Assembly: GCA_964477345.1 (NCBI GenBank)
Contig: CAYZDL010000005.1
Location: 18,318-82,317, forward strand
Reading direction: 5' to 3'
Length of the DNA: 64,000 nucleotides
Source of the DNA: JAJZEO01 sp964477345
GTDB lineage: Bacteria; Chlamydiota; Chlamydiia; Chlamydiales; 2-12-FULL-49-11
In this document: positions 17,900 to 26,263 of the stretch, piece after piece
How the letters are laid out: each line of letters opens with the position of its first letter
Position numbering within the stretch: position 1 is the first letter of the stretch
Position numbers and translations under genes: made by a program
Notes under the pieces: model-generated
The model's database searches: none
Told to the model about the DNA's origin: nothing
What the model saw: only the letters and a program-made list of their open reading frames with translations

Positions 17900-18745
17900 A
17901 TGGATGAGGCATATACAGATTTACTGGGAGCGATACCTGATGTTGACTATCCAATCATTTGGCGCTTTTCCCTATTGCTAATTATCCGAATGGCTCCGAT
18001 CGTTGGGATTGCCCCTTTCTTAGGTGCTAAGCTCGTTCCTACTTCTGCACGCGCCGGGCTTGCCCTTGCTTTAGCCGCGGTATTTTTACCCTACGCGCTC
18101 TATGTGAACCCCGACTTTAACTTAACAGATAACTCATTTATAGTTCTTGCCTGTAAAGAAGCTATAATTGGCACTATGCTGGGCTTCTTCTCTTCTATTC
18201 CCTTCTATGTCGTCCAATCATCGGGAATATTGATCGACTATATGAGAGGTTCTTCGATGCTGATGGCTCAGGACCCCGCCTTACAAAACCAGGCCTCACC
18301 GATCGGTATCATGTTCAACTACTATCTGATCGTCATGTTTTACATGGTCGATGGCCCTTTTATGTTCTTTGACGCAGTTCAAACTTCCCTCGAAATTTTT
18401 CCTGTTGCAGGAGGGATCAATCCTGCAATCTTTCATTTCAACAACCCTCTTTGGAAAGCCTGCATGGGAATTATGGAGTACGTATTTGCAATGTCGCTAC
18501 AAATGGCGGCTCCCTGCATTGTAGCAATTTTGATGGCAGAGATGTTTTTAGGGATTGCAAACAGACTCGCACCTCAAGTGCAAATTGCCTTTTTGGGTAT
18601 GAGCTTGAAATCTCTTCTTGGACTTATGCTTCTTTGGGCTGCTTGGTTTATCATGCTCAAGCAAATGTCTTCAATCACAGTTGATTGGATGCATAATTTA
18701 AACTCTCTCATTAAGCAAATCCCATTGCATGCGACCACCCCTTAA
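17900..18745 (+). CDS. sctT: T3SS export apparatus protein SctT
   Basis: 281 residues from ATG 17900, which opens MDEAYTDLL; a longer in-frame start at 17825 overlaps sctS by 71 bases and is unlikely. FliR/SctT family, multi-span. Family features include RMAPIVGIAPFLGAKLVP near the N-terminus, KEAIIGTMLGFFSSIPFYVVQSSG and the C-terminal EMFLGIANRLAPQVQIAFLGMSLKSLLGL. This closes the T3SS core operon; no sctU follows in this window. Confidence 0.95.
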   Translation: MDEAYTDLLGAIPDVDYPIIWRFSLLLIIRMAPIVGIAPFLGAKLVPTSARAGLALALAAVFLPYALYVNPDFNLTDNSFIVLACKEAIIGTMLGFFSSIPFYVVQSSGILIDYMRGSSMLMAQDPALQNQASPIGIMFNYYLIVMFYMVDGPFMFFDAVQTSLEIFPVAGGINPAIFHFNNPLWKACMGIMEYVFAMSLQMAAPCIVAILMAEMFLGIANRLAPQVQIAFLGMSLKSLLGLMLLWAAWFIMLKQMSSITVDWMHNLNSLIKQIPLHATTP

Positions 18746-18786
18746 TTTTAATTTATGGTTATTTTATTTTTAATTTGATAATCTTT

Positions 18787-18818
18787 GCCTCAATTTTTAA
18801 ATCTATTTTGAGGCGCTA
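18787..18818 (+). promoter_or_regulatory. Hairpin overlapping the ribosome-binding site of the GH64-like gene
   Basis: GCCTCAA at 18787-18793 is complementary to TTGAGGC at 18808-18814. The 3' arm contains the TGAGG ribosome-binding site of the ATG at 18818. Folding would hide the site. The loop is very AT-rich. Seen directly; a regulatory role is inferred. Confidence 0.45.
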
Positions 18819-20806
18819 TGGTTACTAAATTAAAACGTTGCTCCGTTTTACAAATCGTTCTTTCTTTCCTTGCTCTAACTCAACCTATGACTGCTGGAGT
18901 CTCGGATATTTTTGATCCCGATAGAATCGATACTCAGATTGATATATTCACTTATGATGAAGCGCATTTAGTTAGATTAGCCTTAGGAGAATACCAAGAC
19001 CCGGACATCACTAGCCCTCCTCCAGCCATGCTGGGCTATGTTCCCCTAGTAGTCAAAAATAATTCAGGTCTATCTTCTGACAGACTATATCTAGTAGGCA
19101 AGGGACAAAACCTCTCTGCAACAGATGCCTATTTCCTACAACCGAACCTAACTACAGGCATTTGCACGTTGGTGTTGGGTACATCCGTTAATTCAACTGA
19201 TCCTTCGATTAGCGTAAAACTATCCCAATTACCTTCTGCAGGAACTAATGCCTACTACATCTATTCACCACAGTTAGTGAGTGGAAGACTCTACATTTCG
19301 GTAGATCACCCTCTTTACATGGAGACATTGAACGGCCCCTCTCCTAATTCCTATGCTGAGATCAATGACCCTTCACAAAGCACAGTCCAAGATCCAAACT
19401 ACTACAGTTTGTATCAAGATCTTGAGTTTACATTCGATAAAAATTACGACTTGTATACAAACGTAACCAACGTCGACTATTTTAGCCTTCCTATGACACT
19501 CGGTTCTTACACCTATCCAACAGGACAACCTTATCCAACTCTAGATAACTTGACGATTGTAGGTTATCCGATTGATGCTTCAAGAACTAACGTGTTGAAA
19601 AACATCAGAAATGGAATAAAGAAGGTATCACAATGGCAAACACTTCCAATCCCTTTCTATTCTAATCCCTACGCAGTCCAAAATCCATCGACTTATCTTA
19701 GGATTTTAGCAGCAAAAACTTGTATTGGTCTTGGACAAAATGCGGTTCAATTTCAAGGTGGGGCCAATCCACAATCATTCTTCACTTCTCAATATTTACA
19801 AACTACGACAACTGGACCTTCTTCAGGCTACAGCTACATGAGTCAGCTGTATCAATTTTATCAAAGCAGTTCCTTAGAGTTTACGATTTTTCCCTCTAAT
19901 CTACCTTCAACAACTTACAAGATGACCTCTTCAGGCACTGCAAATACACTTACTTTTACGCCCACAACAACAGCGGGAAATCCCCCGACACGGACTTTGA
20001 ATTTAACAAACGTCTCTACAGTAGCTCTTTTTACGGGAGCTGTCGGAGACTTTACTACAGCTTTCAACGCGGGTGGTACTGATCCTTACAATACCGAGAT
20101 TTCAAAGTTTCTTAGCGCTATGTACTCGATAGGATTTTTGCCCCACCCCTCGACAATTACTCAGCCTGTAGTTTCTGAGTCTTCTTACTTTGCTAACTAC
20201 CGATCACAATACTTCTCTAATCCAAAAAATTTCACTGAAAATGGTCCTTGGTACAACCTTTACGATCAAGTAATTCACCCTCTTTTATTGAAAACTGGTG
20301 GCTACGGTCTTGGATATGCCTATGACTTTGATGATCTTCTTGACCTTGCAGGATTAATCCACGTCAATATTGAAACAGATGGAGTTCTTAATGCAGCGCA
20401 GCCCTACCCTGTTTTGTACGTAGGTCCAATTGACTCTGTGATCCCCAATCCAACTGAAAATTTTGGCCCCTACACTCTTAAAATTTTGGGAGGATTGCCG
20501 GCCAGCTCACATCCTATCTCCATTATTTATTCAACAAATGAAAGCCAGGCACCAAATCAAACATCCGTCTTAGTGAACGCTGTGACAACAACTCTAACTA
20601 ATCTACAAAACTATTTTCAGGTAAAGTTTTATAGCATTTACGGAAGCACATTGACCTGTAACGTTTATCCACAATATCAACTTATCTTGCCAACAACCGC
20701 AAGATACAATTCAACTGATGTGGCACTCATGAATGGGATTGTTTTTGACACAGGAACCGACGGCACAACCTTCATTATCAGCGTACCTAACACTCAATCT
20801 TACTAA
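18818..20806 (+). CDS. Exported GH64-like beta-1,3-glucanase/thaumatin-type protein
   Basis: 662 residues with an N-terminal signal peptide (basic start, hydrophobic core, cleavage near QPMTAG). The middle shows a pattern typical of GH64-type proteins: VPLVVKNNSGLSSDRLYLVGKG, LVSGRLYISVDHPL, then LEFTFDKNYDLYTNVTNVDYFSLPM. Proteins of this type hydrolyse or bind beta-1,3-glucan, a polymer found in fungi, plants and some amoebal walls. The C-terminal 150 residues are Thr/Asn-rich and beta-like. It is followed 30 bp later by a beta-barrel gene, so the two may be cotranscribed. Family assignment is from remembered motifs; catalytic acids were not verified. Confidence 0.6.
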   Translation: MVTKLKRCSVLQIVLSFLALTQPMTAGVSDIFDPDRIDTQIDIFTYDEAHLVRLALGEYQDPDITSPPPAMLGYVPLVVKNNSGLSSDRLYLVGKGQNLSATDAYFLQPNLTTGICTLVLGTSVNSTDPSISVKLSQLPSAGTNAYYIYSPQLVSGRLYISVDHPLYMETLNGPSPNSYAEINDPSQSTVQDPNYYSLYQDLEFTFDKNYDLYTNVTNVDYFSLPMTLGSYTYPTGQPYPTLDNLTIVGYPIDASRTNVLKNIRNGIKKVSQWQTLPIPFYSNPYAVQNPSTYLRILAAKTCIGLGQNAVQFQGGANPQSFFTSQYLQTTTTGPSSGYSYMSQLYQFYQSSSLEFTIFPSNLPSTTYKMTSSGTANTLTFTPTTTAGNPPTRTLNLTNVSTVALFTGAVGDFTTAFNAGGTDPYNTEISKFLSAMYSIGFLPHPSTITQPVVSESSYFANYRSQYFSNPKNFTENGPWYNLYDQVIHPLLLKTGGYGLGYAYDFDDLLDLAGLIHVNIETDGVLNAAQPYPVLYVGPIDSVIPNPTENFGPYTLKILGGLPASSHPISIIYSTNESQAPNQTSVLVNAVTTTLTNLQNYFQVKFYSIYGSTLTCNVYPQYQLILPTTARYNSTDVALMNGIVFDTGTDGTTFIISVPNTQSY

Positions 20807-20836
20807 GAAATTAAATCAACTTGTTTAAGGAGAATT

Positions 20837-21640
20837 ATGAACAAATTGTTATTGGCCTTCTGCTTATTGAGTGCAGGAGTCTACTCTCAGGAAAAAACCG
20901 CGATGGCAAAAAGCCCTGATGAAAATCAGAAAACCGAATCTTATGAGCATTTAATCAAGATCGGCGGCAGCTACAACTACATTTGGCTAACTCCAACTGG
21001 ATTTCCCAATTTTACTGGAAATTTAGGTGGGGCTCAGTTCAGCTACGAATACAATAAGAAAGACTTTTTCTATGGAGCCGCCTTATTCACCTATAGACAA
21101 GGACCAACAACCCAATTGACTAAAAATAGAAATATCCTCGATTTCAATGTACTTGAACGCTTTGGATACACCTATGGTGGAACTAATTTTGGAAGAGACT
21201 GGGAAGGAACTCTCTTTTCTGGACTGGGATTTAGATATCTTCAACAAAATCTAGAACAACCTCTCTTGTCGACTCTTATATTTGAATACAAAGAATTTTA
21301 CGTTCCTGTCGGGTTTTTAATGTCTACCCAAGTAGCCGACTTTCTCGCTGTAGGTCTAGATTTCACTTGGATGCCACAAGTGTATCCGGCTCTACAAATC
21401 AATCCGTACGGAGGAGCTAACTGGATACTCACTTATCGAATTGATAACTTTTTAATCGAACTTCCCTTCACATTCACTCACGACTCTTATGCTAATTTTA
21501 TCCTCGAGATTAAACCAACTTTCGAATATTGGAACGATGGTCAAACAACTGCATCAACAGTTGGTGGTGGAGCTCTCTTTGTTCCATCAAACAGATACAT
21601 GTTTTTAGGAGTCCAAGTCAATTTAGGTGGACGCTTTTAA
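20837..21640 (+). CDS. Outer-membrane beta-barrel protein
   Basis: 267 residues with a signal peptide (MNKLLLAFCLLSAGVYSQ) and a strong AAGGAG site. Alternating aromatic/glycine strands run through the protein (IKIGGSYNYIWLTP, FFYGAALFTYRQ, WEGTLFSGLGFRYL) and the last residue is F (VNLGGRF), the usual C-terminal insertion signal for outer-membrane barrels. No closer family recognised. It shares a transcript direction and small gap with the preceding exported protein. Confidence 0.75.
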   Translation: MNKLLLAFCLLSAGVYSQEKTAMAKSPDENQKTESYEHLIKIGGSYNYIWLTPTGFPNFTGNLGGAQFSYEYNKKDFFYGAALFTYRQGPTTQLTKNRNILDFNVLERFGYTYGGTNFGRDWEGTLFSGLGFRYLQQNLEQPLLSTLIFEYKEFYVPVGFLMSTQVADFLAVGLDFTWMPQVYPALQINPYGGANWILTYRIDNFLIELPFTFTHDSYANFILEIKPTFEYWNDGQTTASTVGGGALFVPSNRYMFLGVQVNLGGRF

Positions 21641-21654
21641 TTTAATTCATTCTA

Positions 21655-21684
21655 TAACGCGGGTTGCATAGGCAACTCGCGTTA
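21655..21684 (+). terminator. Perfect hairpin after beta-barrel gene
   Basis: TAACGCG-GGTTGC with a complementary GCAACT-CGCGTTA: a 12-13 bp stem and 4-base loop. It has no strong T run but is a likely terminator. The rest of 21685-21860 is AT-rich with no credible gene. Confidence 0.6.
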
Positions 21685-21864
21685 CTTATTTATACTGCTC
21701 GAAATTTAAAAAAGCCTACATTTGTTTTTCAATCACACATAACACGCGATTTTTTGTTGTTCATAAAAAAGAAATCTCGTTTTTGCAATTCACTGAAAAA
21801 CTGTTGCAGGAGCCGCTTAGAGAAAATTTCCGATGATCTTATTTAAAGTGTCGATGTAAAACTG

Positions 21865-21893
21865 TTGACAGTATTTTTTTTGATCTCTAATCT
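21865..21893 (+). promoter_or_regulatory. Sigma-70-like promoter for the MOMP-like gene
   Basis: TTGACA at 21865-21870, a 17-base spacer, and TAATCT at 21888-21893. The spacing and the -35 match are ideal. It lies 80 bp before the MOMP-like start codon, leaving a short leader. Confidence 0.65.
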
Positions 21894-21972
21894 TAATCTT
21901 ACATATTTGACATAAAAGTCGAACAACCAAACAAAAAAGAAATAAACCTAATTCAAAGGGAGAAAAAAGGGA

Positions 21973-23076
21973 ATGGAAACTAACCTTAAGAAAGCGTTAT
22001 CGGTTTTCGGGGTTGTTTGCTTCAGCATGGCCTCGCTATTTGCTGATTACGGCGACAACAGCGACAACGGTAGCAACATAACCAACACGAATACTAAAGC
22101 CGCTATTCCACCAAGCGTACACGCAAACGAAGATGGACCATGCTGCTTTATCACTGCAGACTATACTTATTGGGTTGCTAGACAAGCAGGGCTTGCCTAT
22201 GTCACATCTAATGATTACTCAACAACTGGTGCTACAACTACCCCAACTAGAGGATCTGTCTTCTATCCTTCTTTTACAGGAAGATCAGGTTTTAAAGTCG
22301 GTGCTGGTTGCTTACTAAACCATGATGGCTGGGATTTGTACGTAGAATATACATGGTTCTACAACAAACAAAACAATGGCCAATATGGTGGAAACGCTGC
22401 TTTTAGTGTTAACCAAGGCTTAGCTAACTGGTGGACACCTGAATCAGCCAGTGGCGGTATTGATGATGTTTACCAAGCGAATGCATTCTGGGCGAACTGG
22501 TTTAACCGAGTTGATGCACAGATCGCAAGGAGCTTCTATGCTGGACATTACCTACAACTAAGACCATTCCTTGGACTCTTGGGTGCATGGGATCAACAGT
22601 ACTACAACATCCATTACAACGAAGTAAGTTTTTCAAATCGTTGGAACACATGGATTAACAACCAACAATGGTGGGGCGTAGGTCCTTACGCTGGTATCTG
22701 CTCAGCCTTCTTGTTCCCAATTGGAGACAACTCTACTCAGTGGAGCATCTTCATGGATATGGGTACATCACTCCCATGGCAAAAATGGCAAGTGGATAAG
22801 CAACTTACTAGCAACATTTCAGTATCATATCCAACAGAAGCTTACACAAGAGATTCTTTCTGGAGCACAGAGCCGATGGTTGAAATGGCTCTAGGTCTTC
22901 GTTGGGAAACTTGGTGGACAGAGGGAATGAACTGGAACTTCTTGTTACAGGCAGCTTGGGAAAGCCAAGTTTACTTCTCACATAACCACATGGTTCCAAT
23001 TGGGAAAGAAGCTTATGGTGCACAAGGTGATTACATCATGCAAGGTTTGACAATCAAAGCAAAAGTCGGTTTCTAA
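21973..23076 (+). CDS. MOMP-like outer-membrane protein
   Basis: 367 residues with a signal peptide (cleavage probably after SLFA). The mature N-terminal region has a CCFITADYTYWVARQAGLAYV segment, followed by GRSGFKVGAGCLLNHDGWDLYVEYTWFYN and repeated aromatic strands (W-rich, many Asn). This matches the Legionella-MOMP-like family that is expanded in environmental chlamydiae such as Simkania and Waddlia. The protein ends in ...KAKVGF, a typical terminal phenylalanine. A strong promoter and two terminators frame it, so it is a high-output single-gene unit and probably an abundant surface protein. Cys residues may crosslink the envelope. Confidence 0.85.
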   Translation: METNLKKALSVFGVVCFSMASLFADYGDNSDNGSNITNTNTKAAIPPSVHANEDGPCCFITADYTYWVARQAGLAYVTSNDYSTTGATTTPTRGSVFYPSFTGRSGFKVGAGCLLNHDGWDLYVEYTWFYNKQNNGQYGGNAAFSVNQGLANWWTPESASGGIDDVYQANAFWANWFNRVDAQIARSFYAGHYLQLRPFLGLLGAWDQQYYNIHYNEVSFSNRWNTWINNQQWWGVGPYAGICSAFLFPIGDNSTQWSIFMDMGTSLPWQKWQVDKQLTSNISVSYPTEAYTRDSFWSTEPMVEMALGLRWETWWTEGMNWNFLLQAAWESQVYFSHNHMVPIGKEAYGAQGDYIMQGLTIKAKVGF

Positions 23077-23100
23077 TTACCGTCTGATGTATCGAATTGT

Positions 23101-23138
23101 AAGGTCGGATGTCGAAAGACACCCGACCTTTTCATTTT
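23101..23138 (+). terminator. Rho-independent terminator
   Basis: AAGGTCGG...GTC, GAAA loop, GAC...CCGACCTT followed by TTTTCATTTTTG, right after the MOMP-like gene. Confidence 0.85.
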
Positions 23139-23145
23139 TGTTAAG

Positions 23146-23176
23146 AGTTCCCTGCTGAAGCAGAGGACTTTTTTTT
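23146..23176 (+). terminator. Second, tandem terminator
   Basis: AGTTCCCTGC, TGAA loop, GCAGAGGACT with one mismatch, then eight T. Placed 8 bp behind the first terminator. Confidence 0.7.
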
Positions 23177-23288
23177 ACTATTTAGATCATCGAGAAAATC
23201 ATTTCTCCTTTTTCACCAATCTCAATGCGCACGCTGGTTACAAAAATAAAAACCTCTAAAAGAGACTCCATCTCAAAAAAGAAAACGT

Positions 23289-23317
23289 TTGACTGGAATC
23301 TTATTTTGTACTAAAAA
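23289..23317 (+). promoter_or_regulatory. Possible promoter for outer-membrane gene
   Basis: TTGACT at 23289, 17 bases, then TAAAAA at 23312. It lies 38 bp before the start codon. The -10 match is weak. Confidence 0.4.
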
Positions 23318-23354
23318 TTGTCTAAATTTTGTTTTTCATTATAGGAGAAAATTC

Positions 23355-24440
23355 ATGAAAAAACAGTCACTTCTTGTTGGGATGTTCGCTATTTGCGCTA
23401 CTTCTCTTCAAGCATCTGCAATGTCAACAATAAACACACCCGCTAAGGCAGCTAATTCTCAACTATCAACTGTTGATGTGGAAAAAAAGATTGCTCTAAA
23501 GCACGTTATGCCTTCCGATGCTAAGGAAGTCTCCACATCTGTTTCAGTTAACTATTTGGGTGGTTATTTTGGACCAAGCAATACGATTATTGCTCAGGAT
23601 GGAGTTTACAGCACAGTTTCGACAGCAAATTCCCCACAGGAGTACATTTATGCTGACCTCTCTTGGTCAAACGGTGTTGAAGTTTCAGTAAGCTATAGCA
23701 CTGGAACAGGGTATTCGCTTAGAGCCTATTACAGCTTCCTTACAAACAATACAAACACTTCAAGTAATTTCACTAAGGCCACTACTTACAGTAATGCTGC
23801 AAGCACTCTTAGCATAGCTGGTTATGCAACAGGAACTTCGGGTCAAGTCACAGCTGCGAATGGTTCTTACAAGCTAAGCGGAAGAAACCTTGGTATCCTT
23901 GAGACACAACACATGTTGTTTGAGAGTGATACAGTTAAGGCGCTCGGATCTATTGGAGGTGCAATTGGATACCTTTCTCATAGTAGCTCTTACAACTTAA
24001 CTCAATACATTAGTGGAAATATATCGAACAACCTTGCTGTTGAGCAGACTCTCTTTGGCGGACCTACTGGTTCATTCCTTATTTCAAAATTCGTTGGAGC
24101 TGGATTCTCATTTTATGCAAGCGCACGTTTGACTGTAAATGGAGCCGGTGTTAAGCACCATACTACAGAACAATCCTATACTGGCACAACCCTTAATGGA
24201 TTTACTGTGAATAGCAAGAGCACCGTCAATAAACTCTACAACGAAGAAGAGTTTGATCTTGGCGTGTTCTGGACTCATGAAATGAATGACGGAAGTTTGA
24301 TTACACTCAATACAGATTGGAAAGGTGGATTCACTGGAGATTCGACAATGCTCTTTTCTTCATCAAGTGGGACTCAATCTTTGAGAGACCAAGGACTTAT
24401 CTTTGGACTTTTATCCGTAGGACTCTACTACACTTACTAG
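23355..24440 (+). CDS. Outer-membrane beta-barrel, paralog A
   Basis: 361 residues from ATG 23355, which has AGGAGA at the right distance; the longer ORF start lies in the promoter. Signal peptide ends near LQASA. The barrel region begins with YLGGYFGPSNTIIAQDGVY and contains ADLSWSNGVEVSVSYSTGTG, matched closely in the next gene. Ser/Thr/Asn-rich strands and a C-terminal aromatic YYTY support an outer-membrane location. No close named family. It is one of a tandem pair with the next gene, sharing about half its residues over the conserved blocks. Confidence 0.8.
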   Translation: MKKQSLLVGMFAICATSLQASAMSTINTPAKAANSQLSTVDVEKKIALKHVMPSDAKEVSTSVSVNYLGGYFGPSNTIIAQDGVYSTVSTANSPQEYIYADLSWSNGVEVSVSYSTGTGYSLRAYYSFLTNNTNTSSNFTKATTYSNAASTLSIAGYATGTSGQVTAANGSYKLSGRNLGILETQHMLFESDTVKALGSIGGAIGYLSHSSSYNLTQYISGNISNNLAVEQTLFGGPTGSFLISKFVGAGFSFYASARLTVNGAGVKHHTTEQSYTGTTLNGFTVNSKSTVNKLYNEEEFDLGVFWTHEMNDGSLITLNTDWKGGFTGDSTMLFSSSSGTQSLRDQGLIFGLLSVGLYYTY

Positions 24441-24487
24441 TGATAGATCCTGGTTTGTTTCACAAGAAACATACCTGATTCGATTTA

Positions 24488-24527
24488 AAAAACGCCTCGT
24501 GGTTAAGCCCCGAGGCGTTTTGTTTTT
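24488..24527 (+). terminator. Rho-independent terminator
   Basis: AAACGCCTCG (24490-24499), 11-base loop, CGAGGCGTTT (24511-24520), followed by TGTTTTT. Confidence 0.9.
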
Positions 24528-24592
24528 GACGAAAATGGCTCATTCCTGTAGAGATCAGATTATATTTAGGAAGCGATTGAAAATGGGAGTCA

Positions 24593-25765
24593 ATGATGAA
24601 AAAATCTATGATGATTATGGGAATGTGTCTATTTTGTATTTCCTCTGTACATGCTTCAGGAATGCGTTTTAACAGCCCTCCTAAAACATCGAAATCACCT
24701 CCTAAGCATGCTCCAGTGAATGCGCCTGCGCCAATGCAAAAGCCCCAGCCAGTACAGGTGAGATCGGCTTCGCCCCCTCAGCCTCTTTCTCCACAACCAA
24801 TGCCTGCGGGAAGCAATATTGGAGCTCGCTTGGTCTCCCCTGATCCTGACAAGCTCTCTTTTACACTCGCTGTGAGTTACAGAGGTGGCTATTTTGGCCC
24901 TACTGATTTAACGATCGCTCAAGATGGTGTCTATACAACGCCTTCACCGAAAAATCCTCAGAAAAACTTCGTGACTGCTGATCTTTCTTGGTCAAATGGT
25001 GTGGGGATTAGCCTTGTTTGCAATACTGGTAGTGGTCACACCATAAGGCTGTTTTACGACTATCTCACCAACAAGTCAAATAATACTCCAACTTTCGTTA
25101 TGCCGACAACTTATACAAATGCAGCCTCAACTCTCTCTTTAGGAGGCACTTCAACGGGTGTTGCAGGTCAAATTACAGCTGCAAGTGGACAATACCAGCT
25201 GAATGGCAATAATACTCTTGTTCTAGAGGAACTTCATCTTCTGTATTCGACACCATCATTAAAAGTTTATGGCTCTTATGGGGGTTTAGCTGGCTACCTT
25301 GAACATACAGCTCTTTATACCCTTACTGAGTATATTCTAGGAAACCATTCGCAGAATACTCAACAAGAGAAGATCGTCCATGGGGGGCCGACAGCTTTGC
25401 TACTCGTCACAAAGCATTTTGGTAACGAAGTCGCCTGTTATGGCTCAATGAGATTTACTGCTCATGCCGCCAATGTGCAGCACACCTCTGTTACAGAAAG
25501 CCTTACTGGCACAACAAACAATGGTTACAATGTTAATTCTGCAGGATCTCTCAATAGACTCTTTAATGAAGAGGAAGTCTCGCTGGGGATTTCTTGGAAC
25601 CACTCATTCACTAAGGCTCTTCTCTTAACCTTAACTGCTGATTGGTCAGGGGGATTCACTGGCGAAATGAGCACTCTTTTTTCATCCACCTCTGGAACTC
25701 AGGCAATAAGATCTCAGGGACTCATTTATGGGCTATTGAGGGGAACTGTGAACTTCACTTTCTAG
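24593..25765 (+). CDS. Outer-membrane beta-barrel, paralog B
   Basis: 390 residues; the ATG at 24593 or the next codon serves as start, with GGGAG upstream. Signal peptide ends near SVHASG. A Pro-rich stretch (residues 28-75, many PP and PQP) precedes the barrel; paralog A lacks this. From YRGGYFGPTDLTIAQDGVY to the C-terminal ...NFTF the two proteins align block by block. The proline-rich linker may span the periplasm or bind peptidoglycan-like material. It is separated from A by a terminator, so each has its own transcript. Confidence 0.8.
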   Translation: MMKKSMMIMGMCLFCISSVHASGMRFNSPPKTSKSPPKHAPVNAPAPMQKPQPVQVRSASPPQPLSPQPMPAGSNIGARLVSPDPDKLSFTLAVSYRGGYFGPTDLTIAQDGVYTTPSPKNPQKNFVTADLSWSNGVGISLVCNTGSGHTIRLFYDYLTNKSNNTPTFVMPTTYTNAASTLSLGGTSTGVAGQITAASGQYQLNGNNTLVLEELHLLYSTPSLKVYGSYGGLAGYLEHTALYTLTEYILGNHSQNTQQEKIVHGGPTALLLVTKHFGNEVACYGSMRFTAHAANVQHTSVTESLTGTTNNGYNVNSAGSLNRLFNEEEVSLGISWNHSFTKALLLTLTADWSGGFTGEMSTLFSSTSGTQAIRSQGLIYGLLRGTVNFTF

Positions 25766-25860
25766 TCGTTGTCAGCTCTCTCGAGTAGTAAGATCATGAG
25801 GGCCGATAATATGAGTATCCCTGTAAAGATGAAGAGGAGTCTAGTAAACTCTGTTTGCAT
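25762..25860 (-). CDS. Single-span membrane micropeptide 4 of 4
   Basis: 32 residues: MQTEFTR, then a hydrophobic core LLFIFTGILILSALMILLL and a charged tail ERADND. A TGGAG site lies 7 bases before the ATG. Its stop overlaps the stop of the convergent outer-membrane gene. It is the last of four consecutive minus-strand reading frames of 32-35 codons, each with one predicted transmembrane helix. Too small for normal gene calling. Family unknown. Confidence 0.55.
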   Translation of the reverse strand: MQTEFTRLLFIFTGILILSALMILLLERADND

Positions 25861-25872
25861 CGATTTTCTCCA

Positions 25873-25980
25873 CTACTCATCTTCATCGTCGTTTGGAAAA
25901 AAATTCGAAACGACAATCAAGAAAAGGGTTACGACAATCAGGCTAAAAAAAAAATGTATCCACAGTAACTTTTCCGGCAT
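25873..25980 (-). CDS. Single-span membrane micropeptide 3 of 4
   Basis: 35 residues: MPEKLLW, then HFFFSLIVVTLFLIVVSNFF, and the strongly acidic tail PNDDEDE. No clear ribosome-binding site; it starts 9 bases after the stop of micropeptide 2, so coupling is possible. A run of ten T on its coding strand (plus-strand A run at 25945-25954) encodes the FFF segment; a slip would change frame. The next micropeptide starts 12 bases downstream of its stop. Confidence 0.5.
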   Translation of the reverse strand: MPEKLLWIHFFFSLIVVTLFLIVVSNFFPNDDEDE

Positions 25981-25989
25981 CGCTTGGCT

Positions 25990-26091
25990 TTAGCCGCCCG
26001 TTGAAAGTTGAAAAAATATCAAAGCAAAAATTACCCCTGTAGCAAACCAAAAAATCGAACTCAAAACTTCAACTATAAACAATTTACTCAT
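25990..26091 (-). CDS. Single-span membrane micropeptide 2 of 4
   Basis: 33 residues: MSKLFIVEVL, hydrophobic core SSIFWFATGVIFALIFFQL and tail STGG. Its ATG is preceded by AAAGGAG, located inside the end of micropeptide 1, with which it overlaps by 8 bases. The overlap plus a good site strongly suggests translation. No recognised family. Confidence 0.55.
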   Translation of the reverse strand: MSKLFIVEVLSSIFWFATGVIFALIFFQLSTGG

Positions 26092-26182
26092 CATCAATTA
26101 CTCCTTTCAACTGTTTCATAAGAAAATAGGTTACAACAAGAGATAATGAAATTGAAAAACTTGCAAAGATTATGACATCCAT
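26084..26182 (-). CDS. Single-span membrane micropeptide 1 of 4
   Basis: 32 residues: a hydrophobic helix IIFASFSISLSLVVTYFL from residue 4, then MKQLKGVIDDE. AAAAGGAA precedes the ATG. It begins 81 bp after the sufS stop on the same strand, so the cluster could ride on the suf transcript or have its own promoter. Short accessory subunits of respiratory enzymes or transporters (CcoS, CydX, KdpF) have similar shape, but no match can be claimed. Confidence 0.55.
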   Translation of the reverse strand: MDVIIFASFSISLSLVVTYFLMKQLKGVIDDE

Positions 26183-26263
26183 AATCAATTCCTTTTATTA
26201 TTATGATAATCGATGTAGAAAAATACCGTTTAAGTGACTGAATTAGAAAATCATTGAAGATTG

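Noticed and set aside
25769..25993. 74-codon plus-strand ORF after the outer-membrane gene
   Set aside because: Composition is not protein-like and it lies opposite the micropeptide frames, which have ribosome-binding sites and hydrophobic patterns.
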